Part shown: piece by piece, positions 1-9,544 of the stretch
How the letters are laid out: every line of letters starts with the position of its first letter
Position numbering within the stretch: position 1 is the stretch's first letter
Assembly: GCA_015058065.1 (NCBI GenBank)
Contig: SVDB01000004.1
Location: 1 to 48,318 of the forward strand
Direction of reading: 5' to 3'
Length of the DNA: 48,318 nucleotides
DNA from: Clostridiales bacterium
Lineage (GTDB): Bacteria; Bacillota; Clostridia; Peptostreptococcales; Anaerovoracaceae
Translations under genes and position numbers: made by a program
The notes under the pieces: model-generated
Seen by the model: only the letters and a program-made list of their open reading frames with translations
Told to the model about the DNA's origin: nothing
The model's database searches: none

Positions 1-59
1 ATCTTTTCCATGGTCACGGCTCTGTCAGTTACGGGTATGTCTTTTTTATCGATTGGCAT
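1..59 (-). CDS. N-terminal fragment of a CDS running off the window (MPIDKKDIPVTDRAVTMEK...), possibly glycyl-tRNA synthetase
   Basis: ATG on the minus strand at 59-57, SD-like GAGGAG upstream; location downstream of recO/DUF4342 and 'TMEK' motif suggest glyS, but only 19 residues are visible. Confidence 0.45.
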   Translation of the reverse strand, partial: MPIDKKDIPVTDRAVTMEK

Positions 60-62
60 CTA

Positions 63-692
63 TTAAAGCTCCTCGTCCTTGAATTCTTCTTCAATTATGT
101 CCTCGGCATCGCTCTGTTTATATGCCTCGGTCGCGTCCTTGATGAGTTCCTTGACCGTCTTTCCGGCTTTCTTCGCAATGCCTTCGATAGTGCTCATCAG
201 ATCGTCGATGCTCTCCTTGTTGATAGCTTCCTGAGCCTTGTCCATTCCCTTGATGACAGCTCCCCTTGCCTTATCGTAAGCTCCGATGACCTTGCCATCG
301 ATGTCGATGACCTTGCCGTCAGCGTCAACGAAATCGATGCTGCACTGTGTGCCCATCGCCGCGACTATGCCGAGGATGGCTCCCCATGGTACGAGGACCG
401 CTCCGATGACGCCCGCTGTAACAGGGAAGTTCACGATGGTCTTGTCGTTCTTGCTCACGAGGATGCGGGATACGTTGCCTTTCTCAACGATCTCTTTCAT
501 CTTGGCGAAGATCGGGCTGTCCTTGAGGCTCGCGCCGTCGACCTTGTCGTGCTCTTCGTTCATCTTGCCTTCGAGAGCGATGATGGCATCTACTACGCTG
601 CCGTCAGCAGCCTCGAGAGCCGCCTTTGCCTCAGCGTATGTCGAGCCGGTTCTGTCCTTTACGATCTCGATCTTTTCAAGTGTGATTTCCAT
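63..692 (-). CDS. DUF4342 domain protein with N-terminal UBA-like segment
   Basis: ORF of 209 aa; N-term 'EKIEIVKDRTGSTYAEAKAALEAADGSVVDAIIALE' UBA-like, central hydrophobic DUF4342-like segment. Confidence 0.8.
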   Translation of the reverse strand: MEITLEKIEIVKDRTGSTYAEAKAALEAADGSVVDAIIALEGKMNEEHDKVDGASLKDSPIFAKMKEIVEKGNVSRILVSKNDKTIVNFPVTAGVIGAVLVPWGAILGIVAAMGTQCSIDFVDADGKVIDIDGKVIGAYDKARGAVIKGMDKAQEAINKESIDDLMSTIEGIAKKAGKTVKELIKDATEAYKQSDAEDIIEEEFKDEEL

Positions 693-1460
693 TTACTGTA
701 CCTCCAGTCTTTCATTAGTTCTGAGCACGTCTATGCCCAGGTATCTGTCTGTATAGTCCGCCAGTATTTCTTTGACCTCATTCCGGACTCCGGGTCTGAG
801 GCCTACCTTTTCAAATGTTTTCAACGGTTTGGAATCAAAATATCTAAACACATCGATTATATCGAATCCGGGGCTGTAAATCAATGAATCGGGCGCTCTT
901 TTCTCTTCTTCGGCGCACTCCGGGCATATGATTCCTCCGCCGCTTACAGAGAACTTTTTGTACCCGCTTCCGAATTCTTCCGGTCTCTTGCCGCAGTTGA
1001 CGCAGCATCCCAGTTCCGGAGCGACTCCCAGCATCTTCAGAGACTTTACGATGAACGCGTAAAGCAGCGTGTCAGGGGCTGAATTGCATACCGACACAGA
1101 CTGCAGGAAATCAAGGCTGAGGTCGAACAGTTTCGGCATAGGCTCTCCTTCATCGAGCGCCTTGTCGAGATATTCTATGAAAGCCGACGCGGCCATGAAT
1201 CGGTCGATATCCTCGCCTATTGAATAGAAGCTCTTGCTGACCGTAGCGGAATTGATGCTGTACGCGTCCCTGCCCCTGAAAATATCATATTCCGCATAAG
1301 TAAAAGGACGAAGCGTCAGCGCTGCCTTGCTGCGGGACTTCTCGTTTATGGAAGTCCCTGCGGACAGCTTGCCGTACTGCTTCGTGAATAGCACTATCAT
1401 GCGCCTGTTATTCGCGATCTTTCTCTGACGAAGGACTATGCCTTCAGTGCTGATGATCAT
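693..1460 (-). CDS. recO: DNA repair protein RecO
   Basis: 255 aa; 'TEGIVLRQRKIANNRRMIVLFTKQYGKLSA', CxxC zinc motifs; adjacent to era. Confidence 0.93.
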   Translation of the reverse strand: MIISTEGIVLRQRKIANNRRMIVLFTKQYGKLSAGTSINEKSRSKAALTLRPFTYAEYDIFRGRDAYSINSATVSKSFYSIGEDIDRFMAASAFIEYLDKALDEGEPMPKLFDLSLDFLQSVSVCNSAPDTLLYAFIVKSLKMLGVAPELGCCVNCGKRPEEFGSGYKKFSVSGGGIICPECAEEEKRAPDSLIYSPGFDIIDVFRYFDSKPLKTFEKVGLRPGVRNEVKEILADYTDRYLGIDVLRTNERLEVQ

Positions 1461-2365
1461 TCGTCCTTATATCCCCAGTTGCGGATGGTGCGCTCCGAAT
1501 CGCGCCAGCCTTCCTTGACTTTTACGAAAAGGCTCAGGAAGACTTTTCCTCCCAGAAGTTCTTCTATCTCGAGACGTGCAGCCTTGCCGACCCCTTTCAG
1601 CTTGCTGCCGCCCTTTCCAATGATTATACCCTTGTGTGATTTTTTCTCGCAATATATCACCGCTGAGATCTCTGTCGCTCCGTGAACTGTTTCAGGTTCC
1701 TTGAACGACTCGATCTCGACGAACACTCCGTGCGGAACTTCATCCTCGAGGTAATTCATGAGTTTCTCGCGTATTATCTCGCTGACGATGAATCTGACCG
1801 GGTCATCCGTCGCGATATCATCGGGATAATACATAGGGCCTTCCTTCATGTATCCCGCAAGTCTGTCTTTCAGCATCCCGACGTTATCGCCTTTGAGAGC
1901 TGAAACTCCGTATATGTCATCGAAAAGCCCTGTCTCATCATACTTGTTATACAGTTCAAGGTACTTCTCGGGACCGATCAGGTCGCTCTTGTTGATAGCC
2001 AGTATCTTAGGCGCGTCAGTATCAGCGAGCAGCCTGAGCACCGCCTCATCGCCCCTGCCGAAGTCGAGCGTACCGTCAATGAGCAGCAGAATGACGTCAA
2101 CGCCGCTGAGGGTATTGACCGCTGTCTCGTTTATTGCCGACCCCAGTTTGTTGTGAGGCTTGTGTATCCCCGGCGTATCCAGGAAGATCATCTGAAGACC
2201 TTCTCCGCCGCGGTACTCAAGATCGGTATAAATTCCTGTTATTCTGTTTAATGTCGTCTGCGGCTTTGACGAAGTGATCGCTATCTTTTCGCCAAGCATG
2301 CGGTTCATAAGTGTGGACTTGCCTACGTTAGGCCTGCCCGCTATCGCAATAAAACCCGATCTCAT
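1457..2365 (-). CDS. era: GTPase Era
   Basis: 'GFIAIAGRPNVGKSTLMNRMLGEKIAITSSKPQTT', KH domain 'IIIGKGGSKLKGVGKAAR'. Confidence 0.98.
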   Translation of the reverse strand: MRSGFIAIAGRPNVGKSTLMNRMLGEKIAITSSKPQTTLNRITGIYTDLEYRGGEGLQMIFLDTPGIHKPHNKLGSAINETAVNTLSGVDVILLLIDGTLDFGRGDEAVLRLLADTDAPKILAINKSDLIGPEKYLELYNKYDETGLFDDIYGVSALKGDNVGMLKDRLAGYMKEGPMYYPDDIATDDPVRFIVSEIIREKLMNYLEDEVPHGVFVEIESFKEPETVHGATEISAVIYCEKKSHKGIIIGKGGSKLKGVGKAARLEIEELLGGKVFLSLFVKVKEGWRDSERTIRNWGYKDE

Positions 2366-2859
2366 TTGATTCTGGTAACTCCTATGGCGGAGAGGACTTC
2401 TTCCTCGCGGGCCCTCATTACCGCCTTTTCATCTTCTTCCATATGATCATATCCGAACAGATGCATTACGCTGTGGACGAAAAGATACAGGATCTCGCGC
2501 GTGAGGCCCGTATCATATTCATCTGCCTGACGCGCTGCCTGCTCGTAGCAGATCACTACATCGCCTATGAGTGTCGAAGCTTCGTCATCCAGAAGGTCCT
2601 CGAGCAGATCGCTGTGTCCTTCGAACTGCGGGAAGCTCAGTACATCAGTGACGCTGTCCTTTTCTCTGTACTCGCGGTTAAGTTCGAGTATTGTGTTATC
2701 GTCAACTATAGTGACGCCGATCTCAGGTTCGTTTTCGAGGCCCGCAGCATCGATCTCGCTGCCGAATTCAGTGCGGAACGCCGCGTCCGCGGCTTGCTCC
2801 ATAAGTCCCCACATTTCAGGCGTCAGCCTGTCAAATTCATCGTTGAATACTATCTGCAT
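2362..2859 (-). CDS. ybeY: Endoribonuclease YbeY
   Basis: 'LNREYREKDSVTDVLSFP' and 'HSVMHLFGYDHMEEDE' metal-binding motif. Confidence 0.96.
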   Translation of the reverse strand: MQIVFNDEFDRLTPEMWGLMEQAADAAFRTEFGSEIDAAGLENEPEIGVTIVDDNTILELNREYREKDSVTDVLSFPQFEGHSDLLEDLLDDEASTLIGDVVICYEQAARQADEYDTGLTREILYLFVHSVMHLFGYDHMEEDEKAVMRAREEEVLSAIGVTRIK

Positions 2860-2863
2860 AAAT

Positions 2864-3856
2864 TCACCTGTCGCTGACCTTGTTCCCCTTCGAGGTAGTG
2901 CTTCTCACCTTATTTTTATTGTCATAAGAATCATAAGCCCTTATGATGCGCTTGACCAGCTCGTGCCTTACGACGTCAACTTCGCTGAATGTGTTGAACC
3001 TTATTCCTTCCACACCGCTCAGCACCTTGCGTGCGTCCTTCAGGCCCGAGACTGTACCGCTCGGCAGGTCTATCTGCGTCACGTCTCCGGTGACAACCAC
3101 CTTTGAGTTGAATCCCATTCTCGTAAGGAACATCTTCATCTGTTCGCGCGTCGTATTCTGGGCTTCATCGAGGATTATGAAAGCGTTATCAAGCGTGCGG
3201 CCCCTCATGTAAGCCAGAGGAACGACTTCTATAACGCCTTTCTCTCTCAGCCTTGCGGCGGCTTCTATCCCCAGAACGTCGTAAAGCGCGTCATAGAGCG
3301 GACGCAGGTAAGGATCTACTTTCTCCTGCATGTCTCCCGGAAGGAATCCGAGCCTCTCCCCCGCCTCAACGGCAGGCCTTGTTAGGATTATCCTCTCGAC
3401 TTCCTTGTTCTTGTACGCGTTGATCGCCATGGCGCACGCCAGATATGTCTTGCCTGTTCCGGCAGGTCCGATGCCGAACACCATGTCTGCTGCCCTTATG
3501 TTGTCCACATAGTCCTTCTGAGCCTGAGTCTTCGGCTTCAGAGGTCTTCCGGTATGGGTGTAGCAGATGATGTCGCGTGAGACTTTCTGTTCATCGAAGT
3601 CCTTTCCGCCGGCCTCCATCTCTATGAGATAGTTCAGTTTCTGAGAATCGAGTTCGGGTTCATTGTTGAGCGCGTCGATGAGCCTTGCGATGATGCGCGC
3701 GGCAAGCTCAGGGTCCCTGCCCCTTATTGTCAGCACGCTGTCGCGCAGCGACATCTCAGTGCCCGTGAACTTCTCGACCGAACGCACATTGGCGTCGTAA
3801 TTGCCGAACAGTCCCTGTATATCGATCTCTTCAGGTATGTTTATCTTGTATTCCAT
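2864..3856 (-). CDS. phoH: PhoH family ATPase
   Basis: 'DMVFGIGPAGTGKTYLACAMA', 'AFIILDEAQNTT'. Confidence 0.96.
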   Translation of the reverse strand: MEYKINIPEEIDIQGLFGNYDANVRSVEKFTGTEMSLRDSVLTIRGRDPELAARIIARLIDALNNEPELDSQKLNYLIEMEAGGKDFDEQKVSRDIICYTHTGRPLKPKTQAQKDYVDNIRAADMVFGIGPAGTGKTYLACAMAINAYKNKEVERIILTRPAVEAGERLGFLPGDMQEKVDPYLRPLYDALYDVLGIEAAARLREKGVIEVVPLAYMRGRTLDNAFIILDEAQNTTREQMKMFLTRMGFNSKVVVTGDVTQIDLPSGTVSGLKDARKVLSGVEGIRFNTFSEVDVVRHELVKRIIRAYDSYDNKNKVRSTTSKGNKVSDR

Positions 3857-3860
3857 AATC

Positions 3861-4316
3861 TTATTTACCGCTGAGGAATTCTTTTACAGCTTTGTTTACA
3901 GCGGAACCGTCTGCCTTATCCTTGAGTTCTGCCATGCAGTTCTTCATGAGAGTTCCCATGTTTTTCATGTTCGCCTCAACTCCGAGTTTCTCAGCTATCT
4001 CTTTTACCTTCGCCTTGATCTCTTCTTCGCCCATCTCCTCAGGCAGATACGACTGAAGTATCTCGATCTCTTTCCTGTAGCCCTCGAGCATGTCGTCTCT
4101 TCCGGCCTTTGCGAAATCCTCGAGCGCGTCCATTCTCATCTTGACCTGCTTTTTGATGATCTTGACTATGTCGGCGTCGTCATCAAGGCTGACTCTCATA
4201 TCGATCTCGTGCTGCTTGATCGCGGCTCTCACCATGTTGACAGTGTTCTTCCTGACCGTGTCCGCGTTCTTCATAGCGTCCTTGTAGTCCTGCATCAATT
4301 GTTCTTTAAGACCCAT
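3861..4316 (-). CDS. yqeY: GatB/YqeY domain protein
   Basis: 'MGLKEQLMQDYKDAMKNADTVRKNTVNMVRAAIKQHEID' YqeY signature; next to rpsU. Confidence 0.93.
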   Translation of the reverse strand: MGLKEQLMQDYKDAMKNADTVRKNTVNMVRAAIKQHEIDMRVSLDDDADIVKIIKKQVKMRMDALEDFAKAGRDDMLEGYRKEIEILQSYLPEEMGEEEIKAKVKEIAEKLGVEANMKNMGTLMKNCMAELKDKADGSAVNKAVKEFLSGK

Positions 4317-4335
4317 TTTATTACTCCTTTTCTAA

Positions 4336-4369
4336 GAAAAATGCGAACCGGCATAACACTGGTTCGCAT
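4336..4369 (-). terminator. Intrinsic terminator between rpsU and yqeY
   Basis: Minus strand ATGCGAACC-AGTGTTATGCC-GGTTCGCAT followed by TTTTTCTT. Confidence 0.8.
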
Positions 4370-4381
4370 CCTCATTTGCAA

Positions 4382-4561
4382 TTAGAACTTACGAGCTTTC
4401 TTGCGAGCAGCCTCGGACTTTTTCTTACGTCTTACGCTTGGCTTCTCGTAGTGCTCTCTCTTACGCAGTTCGGCCATGACGCCGTCGCGAGCGCAAGATC
4501 TCTTAAATCTCTTAAGAGCACTCTCCAGGCTCTCGTTTTCTCTTACTATTACCTGTGCCAT
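4382..4561 (-). CDS. rpsU: 30S ribosomal protein S21
   Basis: My translation: [71 protein letters not shown]; not listed in the ORF track. Confidence 0.97.
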   Translation of the reverse strand: MAQVIVRENESLESALKRFKRSCARDGVMAELRKREHYEKPSVRRKKKSEAARKKARKF

Positions 4562-4632
4562 ATTCTTGTCTCACCTCCCGTCGTCATGGTATTTACGGTT
4601 TTTTAAACCGCAACGCAGTGATTCTACTACTC

Positions 4633-6159
4633 TCAGAACAGATTGTCAATAATATCTCCGGCCATCATTTTGCGTTTTGAGTCGCCGTCCTTCGCGAACT
4701 TCTCAGCCGCCTTGCCGTGTACCATGACTCCGTATACGAGACTCGTGTCCAGAGGATTCCCCTGAGCGATGAGCGATGCGATAACTCCCGCCAGTACATC
4801 TCCCGACCCTGCGGTCGCGAGTCCGGAATTCCCTGCAGTGTTTATATAGAGTTTCTGACCTCTTCCCTGATCTCTGAGAGCAATGAGCGATACGTCGGAC
4901 TTGACGACCATACTCACTTCAAATTTCTCCGAGAATTTACGTGTATAGCCTATGCGGCTCCTCGCGACGATATTGACATCTTCGCCGCAGAGCCTTGCCA
5001 TCTCACCCAGATGAGGCGTGATGACACACTGGCATTTTCTCTTGCGAAGCGCCTTCAGGTTTCGCGAGATCAGATTCAATGCTCCCGCATCGAACACTGC
5101 CGGCTTATTGCCCGCGAGTATCTGCTTGACCAGAAGTCTTCCCGTGGAATCCTCTCTGAGTCCCGGTCCGATCAGTATGACGTCTACGTCATCTTTGAAT
5201 CCCTCGAAAGCTCCGAGAACGTCATCAGCCTTGTACGGCACAGCGACTGCTTCAGGGATGGAGACATTGAAGAATCCCGTATACTTGGATGGGCAAAATA
5301 TCTTTACGAGACCGCAGCCTGCTCTGTAGGCCGCTCTTGCGGCCAGCATGCCCGCGCCGAGCATTCCGTTCGAACTGATCACCAGTCCTACTGTACCGAA
5401 GGTGCCCTTGTGTCCGCTCTCGTTTCTCGGTACGAGCGCCTTGCCGATGGTCTTGTCGAGGAACGCGCTGTCGAGCACTTCGAGCTTGTCGCTCACGTTT
5501 TCGTAGCCGTCAGGCATGAGCCCTATATCGACCACTTTCACCTCTCCGCAGCATTCTCTGCCCGCTCCGAAGAACATTCCGGTCTTATAACTTCCGAATG
5601 TGACGGTAAGGTCCGCCCTTATGGCCTCGCCCATTATCAGTCCGCTCGTCGCATTGAGTCCCGAAGGGATGTCTACTGCTATCTTGTATCCGGACTTTGA
5701 GTTTATGTATTTGACGAGCCTGATCTCATCATCGCTGAGCGATCTGTTCAGACCGATGCCGTACATGCCGTCGATGATGCAGTCATAGGCCGCGTTGAGG
5801 ATGTTGCGTTCTATGCCTCTGAGGCCTGCTATCCTCACCTCTCTGTGTGAATTGACCAGTATGCTCATCTGGCGCCTGAACTCGCTGCCGGCTTTTTCCA
5901 TGCTGCCCGCGAAATATACGCTGACGTCCGAATACCCCATCTGAGCGAGCCATCTGGCCGCCGCGACGGCGTCTCCGCCGTTGTTTCCGTGTCCGGCGAG
6001 GACGAGGATCTTCGCTGATCTGTCCGGGATCTTTCCCGCAACGGCATCAGCGACTCCGCGCGCGGCGTTCTCCATCAGGACAACTCCCGGGAGACCGGCG
6101 CGTGAAGCGTACTCATCCATATATTTCATTCCCTTTGCCGTCAGTGCGTACATCGGCAT
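4633..6159 (-). CDS. nnrD: Bifunctional NAD(P)H-hydrate epimerase / ADP-dependent dehydratase
   Basis: YjeF-N 'VLAGHGNNGGDAVAAARWL'; C-terminal carbohydrate-kinase-like domain 'NSGLATAGSGDVLAGVIASLIAQG'. Confidence 0.95.
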   Translation of the reverse strand: MPMYALTAKGMKYMDEYASRAGLPGVVLMENAARGVADAVAGKIPDRSAKILVLAGHGNNGGDAVAAARWLAQMGYSDVSVYFAGSMEKAGSEFRRQMSILVNSHREVRIAGLRGIERNILNAAYDCIIDGMYGIGLNRSLSDDEIRLVKYINSKSGYKIAVDIPSGLNATSGLIMGEAIRADLTVTFGSYKTGMFFGAGRECCGEVKVVDIGLMPDGYENVSDKLEVLDSAFLDKTIGKALVPRNESGHKGTFGTVGLVISSNGMLGAGMLAARAAYRAGCGLVKIFCPSKYTGFFNVSIPEAVAVPYKADDVLGAFEGFKDDVDVILIGPGLREDSTGRLLVKQILAGNKPAVFDAGALNLISRNLKALRKRKCQCVITPHLGEMARLCGEDVNIVARSRIGYTRKFSEKFEVSMVVKSDVSLIALRDQGRGQKLYINTAGNSGLATAGSGDVLAGVIASLIAQGNPLDTSLVYGVMVHGKAAEKFAKDGDSKRKMMAGDIIDNLF

Positions 6160-6214
6160 TACCTCTCTTTATATATCCATATATCCGCGGTCAGGTCAGC
6201 AGACCCCGCTGTAT

Positions 6215-6943
6215 TTATTTAGTCAGTTTGTCCCAGATAATGATGTTCTTGTCGAAAACGGGACCGGCGTCGCTGCAGTTCAGCCTGCCCTTCGTCGTTT
6301 CTATGAAGCAGTCGTCATAATCTTCAGATTCCGCGAGCACGGTGCTGCTGAGGCTGAACTGTCCCGCGTCTGCCTTGTCGGCGAGCGACTTCAGAAGTTC
6401 AAGCGAGCCTCCGGCGCAGATGTACGGAACATGTCTTACCGCGTCTGAAGCCTTGCCTTCACGCCCGTTGCTGCCGTCCAGAGTCAGCACTTCTATCTCG
6501 CTGACGAGGTTCCTGAACGATTCGAGCATGTAAATATCTTTCTTGCTCGGATAGCTCAGTATGAGCCTGCATCTTACGCCGCGCATCAAAAGACTGCGGG
6601 AAAGGCCCAGCATCTCGGGGATACCCAGGTCGTCCGCTACCAGACATACTTCGCCCGGCATCGCGTCAAGGTCAAACCCGTTTCCGAGTCCTGACGTGAT
6701 CTCGGCGTCTTCACCCGGTCTGAGCGCGGCGAGCCTTCTGCTCTCCTCGTCTTCTACCGGGAACACGATGGTGAATCTGCTGCTGTCAAAGTCACATACC
6801 TGATAAGGTCTGCGGATGCCGCCGGCCTCTATCATGGCATACTGACCGGGGAGGCTGAATTCGCACTCACCCATATCGAATGTCATCTTGTGTATGTTTC
6901 GAACAAGATTGTCGTTCTGTACGATCTTGCCGGTTTTCTTCAT
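6215..6943 (-). CDS. PyrK-like flavodoxin-reductase-fold protein (dihydroorotate dehydrogenase electron transfer subunit family), divergent
   Basis: Ferredoxin-reductase-like layout, 'PGQYAMIEAGGIRRPYQVCDF', 'LGNGFDL', terminal 'CSDAGPVFD'; most [2Fe-2S] cysteines absent. Confidence 0.7.
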   Translation of the reverse strand: MKKTGKIVQNDNLVRNIHKMTFDMGECEFSLPGQYAMIEAGGIRRPYQVCDFDSSRFTIVFPVEDEESRRLAALRPGEDAEITSGLGNGFDLDAMPGEVCLVADDLGIPEMLGLSRSLLMRGVRCRLILSYPSKKDIYMLESFRNLVSEIEVLTLDGSNGREGKASDAVRHVPYICAGGSLELLKSLADKADAGQFSLSSTVLAESEDYDDCFIETTKGRLNCSDAGPVFDKNIIIWDKLTK

Positions 6944-6963
6944 ATTTCTGTTCCAGTCCCCTT

Positions 6964-7593
6964 TTATTTGTTTTCCGGGGTATTTCCGATCTCCCCGCTG
7001 ATCTCTCCGTCCCCGTTGACGTCCGTGGTGCTGCTGACATCTGTCATGGCGCGACGGACCGCTTCGTTATACGCGGCCTCTCTGCCGCGTCTTATCCTCT
7101 CGGATTCCCTGAGATCCACTACGTATGAATCGAGTATCTTATCGTGCCAGGCGCGGTTCTTATCGTCTATCAGTATCCAGATGAATCCGAGAAGCAGAAA
7201 TCCTGCCGATGCACGTTTCACGATCACCTCTCTCAGCATCATCTTCCAGAACCTGAAAGCGCTGCCGTCCTTGATGGATACGACCTGAAGCCCGAATATG
7301 GCCTTGCCTATCGACATGCCCCTGGCAAACAGTATCATCTCGACGACCAGATAAATGATCAGTGTGAAACTGATGAACGACATGATAGTCATTGACGGCC
7401 TGTCCAGCCTGTTGGCTATTTCGTAAGCGTATTCGGCGCTGTAGTTGTTATACAGAGCGTACGGGTCGATGCCGTTATTCACCAGGATGCCCAGAAGCAT
7501 CACATATGAGAAGAACGGCACTATCAGGTCGGTAATACCTGCGCCAAAGCGCTTGCCCCTTGACGCAAGCTTCATTACTTTTCTGTCATTCAT
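6964..7593 (-). CDS. RDD family membrane protein
   Basis: 'KLASRGKRFGAGITDLIVPFFSYVMLLGI...GMSIGKAIFGLQVVS'; start at MNDRK preferred over the upstream ORF ATG (7641). Confidence 0.85.
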   Translation of the reverse strand: MNDRKVMKLASRGKRFGAGITDLIVPFFSYVMLLGILVNNGIDPYALYNNYSAEYAYEIANRLDRPSMTIMSFISFTLIIYLVVEMILFARGMSIGKAIFGLQVVSIKDGSAFRFWKMMLREVIVKRASAGFLLLGFIWILIDDKNRAWHDKILDSYVVDLRESERIRRGREAAYNEAVRRAMTDVSSTTDVNGDGEISGEIGNTPENK

Positions 7594-7755
7594 TATATAG
7601 ATCTCCGGTCTTTGGTATGCTGCCGGTTCCGTCACCGGCACATTCCAAATAATTATACAACACTATTGTAAACTTTGTTATTGATTTGATGAATTTTCAT
7701 GTCCTTTTTTATGCTCCGCAGGCAGGCTGCAAAGACGCCGCGGGCAACTTCAAAA

Positions 7756-7796
7756 GGCCGGCACTTTTCTGACAGGTATCGTCATCCGTGCCGGCC
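7756..7796 (-). terminator. Terminator of the isc operon (3' of nifU)
   Basis: Minus strand GGCCGGCAC...GTGCCGGCC followed by TTTTG. Confidence 0.75.
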
Positions 7797-7818
7797 CATG
7801 TTTTTAAGTCCGTACAAT

Positions 7819-7838
7819 ATGTAAAGTTATCTTTACAT
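7819..7838. repeat. ATGTAAAG-N4-CTTTACAT palindrome, copy 1
   Basis: ATGTAAAGTTATCTTTACAT; 2 nt from the nifU stop codon. Confidence 0.9.
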
Positions 7839-7840
7839 CA

Positions 7841-8260
7841 CTACTCTTCATGCGGCTCGAATCCCACCAGGCTCTCAGGCATTTCCTTTCCGCTTCTGGT
7901 GTAATAATCAACAAGAGCCGCCTTGATGGCATCCTCAGCGAGGACAGAGCAATGGATCTTTCTTGCAGGGAGTCCGTCAAGAGCGTCTACTACTGCCTTG
8001 TTGGTGAGTTCGAGCGCCTCATCAAGAGTCTTTCCCTTGATAAGCTCGGTAGCCATGGAGCTTGTCGCGATTGCGCTTCCGCAGCCGAATGTCTTGAACT
8101 TGACGTCTGCGATCCTGTCGTCTTCGATCTTGAGGTACATCTTCATGATGTCTCCGCAGACCGGGTTTCCTACCTCGCCTACTCCGTCAGCGTCCTCGAT
8201 CACGCCTACATTGCGCGGGTGCTCAAAGTGATCCATTACTTTATCTGTATACAGTGACAT
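7841..8260 (-). CDS. nifU: Fe-S cluster scaffold NifU/IscU-like
   Basis: 'MDHFEHPRNVGVIEDADGVGEVGNPVCGD...FGCGSAIATSSMATELIKGK...HCSVLAEDAI'. Confidence 0.97.
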   Translation of the reverse strand: MSLYTDKVMDHFEHPRNVGVIEDADGVGEVGNPVCGDIMKMYLKIEDDRIADVKFKTFGCGSAIATSSMATELIKGKTLDEALELTNKAVVDALDGLPARKIHCSVLAEDAIKAALVDYYTRSGKEMPESLVGFEPHEE

Positions 8261-8280
8261 TTTTATCTCCTTTCGTATAT

Positions 8281-8300
8281 ATGTAAAGTTTCCTTTACAT
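8281..8300. repeat. ATGTAAAG-N4-CTTTACAT palindrome, copy 2
   Basis: ATGTAAAGTTTCCTTTACAT between nifS and nifU. Confidence 0.9.
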
Positions 8301-8315
8301 CATTCCGTTGTCATT

Positions 8316-8335
8316 ATGTAAAGAACTCTTTACAT
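8316..8335. repeat. ATGTAAAG-N4-CTTTACAT palindrome, copy 3
   Basis: ATGTAAAGAACTCTTTACAT directly abutting the nifS stop codon (8336-8338). Confidence 0.9.
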
Positions 8336-9544
8336 TTACGCATTCCAGTATTCAGGGATGCAATGTTCTCTCTTTCCTGTCAGAAGGTCTTCCCAGTACG
8401 GTGACAGATCTCTGTAATACTTGACCACATCATGTACCTTCTCGATTATGTAGTCGACCTGCTCTTCAGTGTTATCGATATCAAGGCTGAACCTGAGCGA
8501 TCCGTGAGCCGCCTCTACAGGAACTCCCATGCCGAGCAGCACGTGTGACGGATCGAGAGATTCGCTCGTGCAGGCGCTTCCGGATGAGCATTCTATCCCG
8601 TACATGTCGAGATGGAGCAGAAGGCTCTCTCCCTCGACTCCCTCGAACGACCAGTTGACATTGCCCGGAAGTCTCTTTACCGGATCTCCGTTGAGCTGCG
8701 AATAAGGGATATCCTTGAGTCCTTCGATCAGTCTGTCTCTGAGCGCGCTGACCTTCTTCATGTTCTCTTCCATGTTCTCGCAGCCCTCCCTGAGAGCGTA
8801 CGCCATGGCTGAGATCGCCGGAACGTTCACCGTACCCGCGCGCTTTCCTCTCTCCTGAGCTCCGCCTTCGATGACGTTGACCAGTTTGATGCCGTTGCGC
8901 GCGTAGAAGATGCCAACGCCCTTAGGGCCGTGGAACTTATGGCCCGACATCGAAAGCATGTCGATGTGCATGGCCTGTACATCTATAGGCAGATGCGCTG
9001 CCGCCTGAACGGAATCCGTATGGAACAGCACGCCCTTTGACTTGCACAGAGCGCCTATCTCCGCTATAGGCTGGATCGCGCCCATCTCATTGTTCGCGAA
9101 CATCACGCTGACAAGAGCCGTATCGTCCCTGATGGCGTCCTCTACATCTTTTACATCTACGATGCCGTTTGACTTAGGAGCCAGATATGTAACTTCGAAG
9201 CCCTCGCCTTCGAGCTTGCGCATCGTGTGAAGGATAGCATGGTGCTCGATGTTGAGCGTTATGAGGTGTTTCTTTCCCTTCGGAGCGAGACCTCTCGCCG
9301 CGGAGAGCAGTGCCTGGTTGTCAGCTTCCGAACCGCCGGAAGTGAAATATATCTCATTCGGTCTTGCTGCGTTGATGCAGCCGGCGACTATCGCCCTGGC
9401 CTCATCGAGCACTTCCTGAGTGCGCTGTCCGTCGCTGTGAAGGCTGTTAGGATTGCCGTTGAACTCATCGAGACACTGTATGAATCTGTCTCTCGCAGTT
9501 TTGCTGAGATATGTTGTCGCGGCATTGTCAGCATATACTTTCAT
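8336..9544 (-). CDS. nifS: Cysteine desulfurase NifS/IscS
   Basis: 'VYADNAATTYLSKTA', 'SGHKFHGPKGVGIFYAR', 'CSSGSACTSESLDPSHVL'. Confidence 0.97.
   Translation of the reverse strand: MKVYADNAATTYLSKTARDRFIQCLDEFNGNPNSLHSDGQRTQEVLDEARAIVAGCINAARPNEIYFTSGGSEADNQALLSAARGLAPKGKKHLITLNIEHHAILHTMRKLEGEGFEVTYLAPKSNGIVDVKDVEDAIRDDTALVSVMFANNEMGAIQPIAEIGALCKSKGVLFHTDSVQAAAHLPIDVQAMHIDMLSMSGHKFHGPKGVGIFYARNGIKLVNVIEGGAQERGKRAGTVNVPAISAMAYALREGCENMEENMKKVSALRDRLIEGLKDIPYSQLNGDPVKRLPGNVNWSFEGVEGESLLLHLDMYGIECSSGSACTSESLDPSHVLLGMGVPVEAAHGSLRFSLDIDNTEEQVDYIIEKVHDVVKYYRDLSPYWEDLLTGKREHCIPEYWNA

Noticed and set aside
4717-5700. 327-aa plus-strand ORF
   Set aside because: Antisense to nnrD; shadow ORF.
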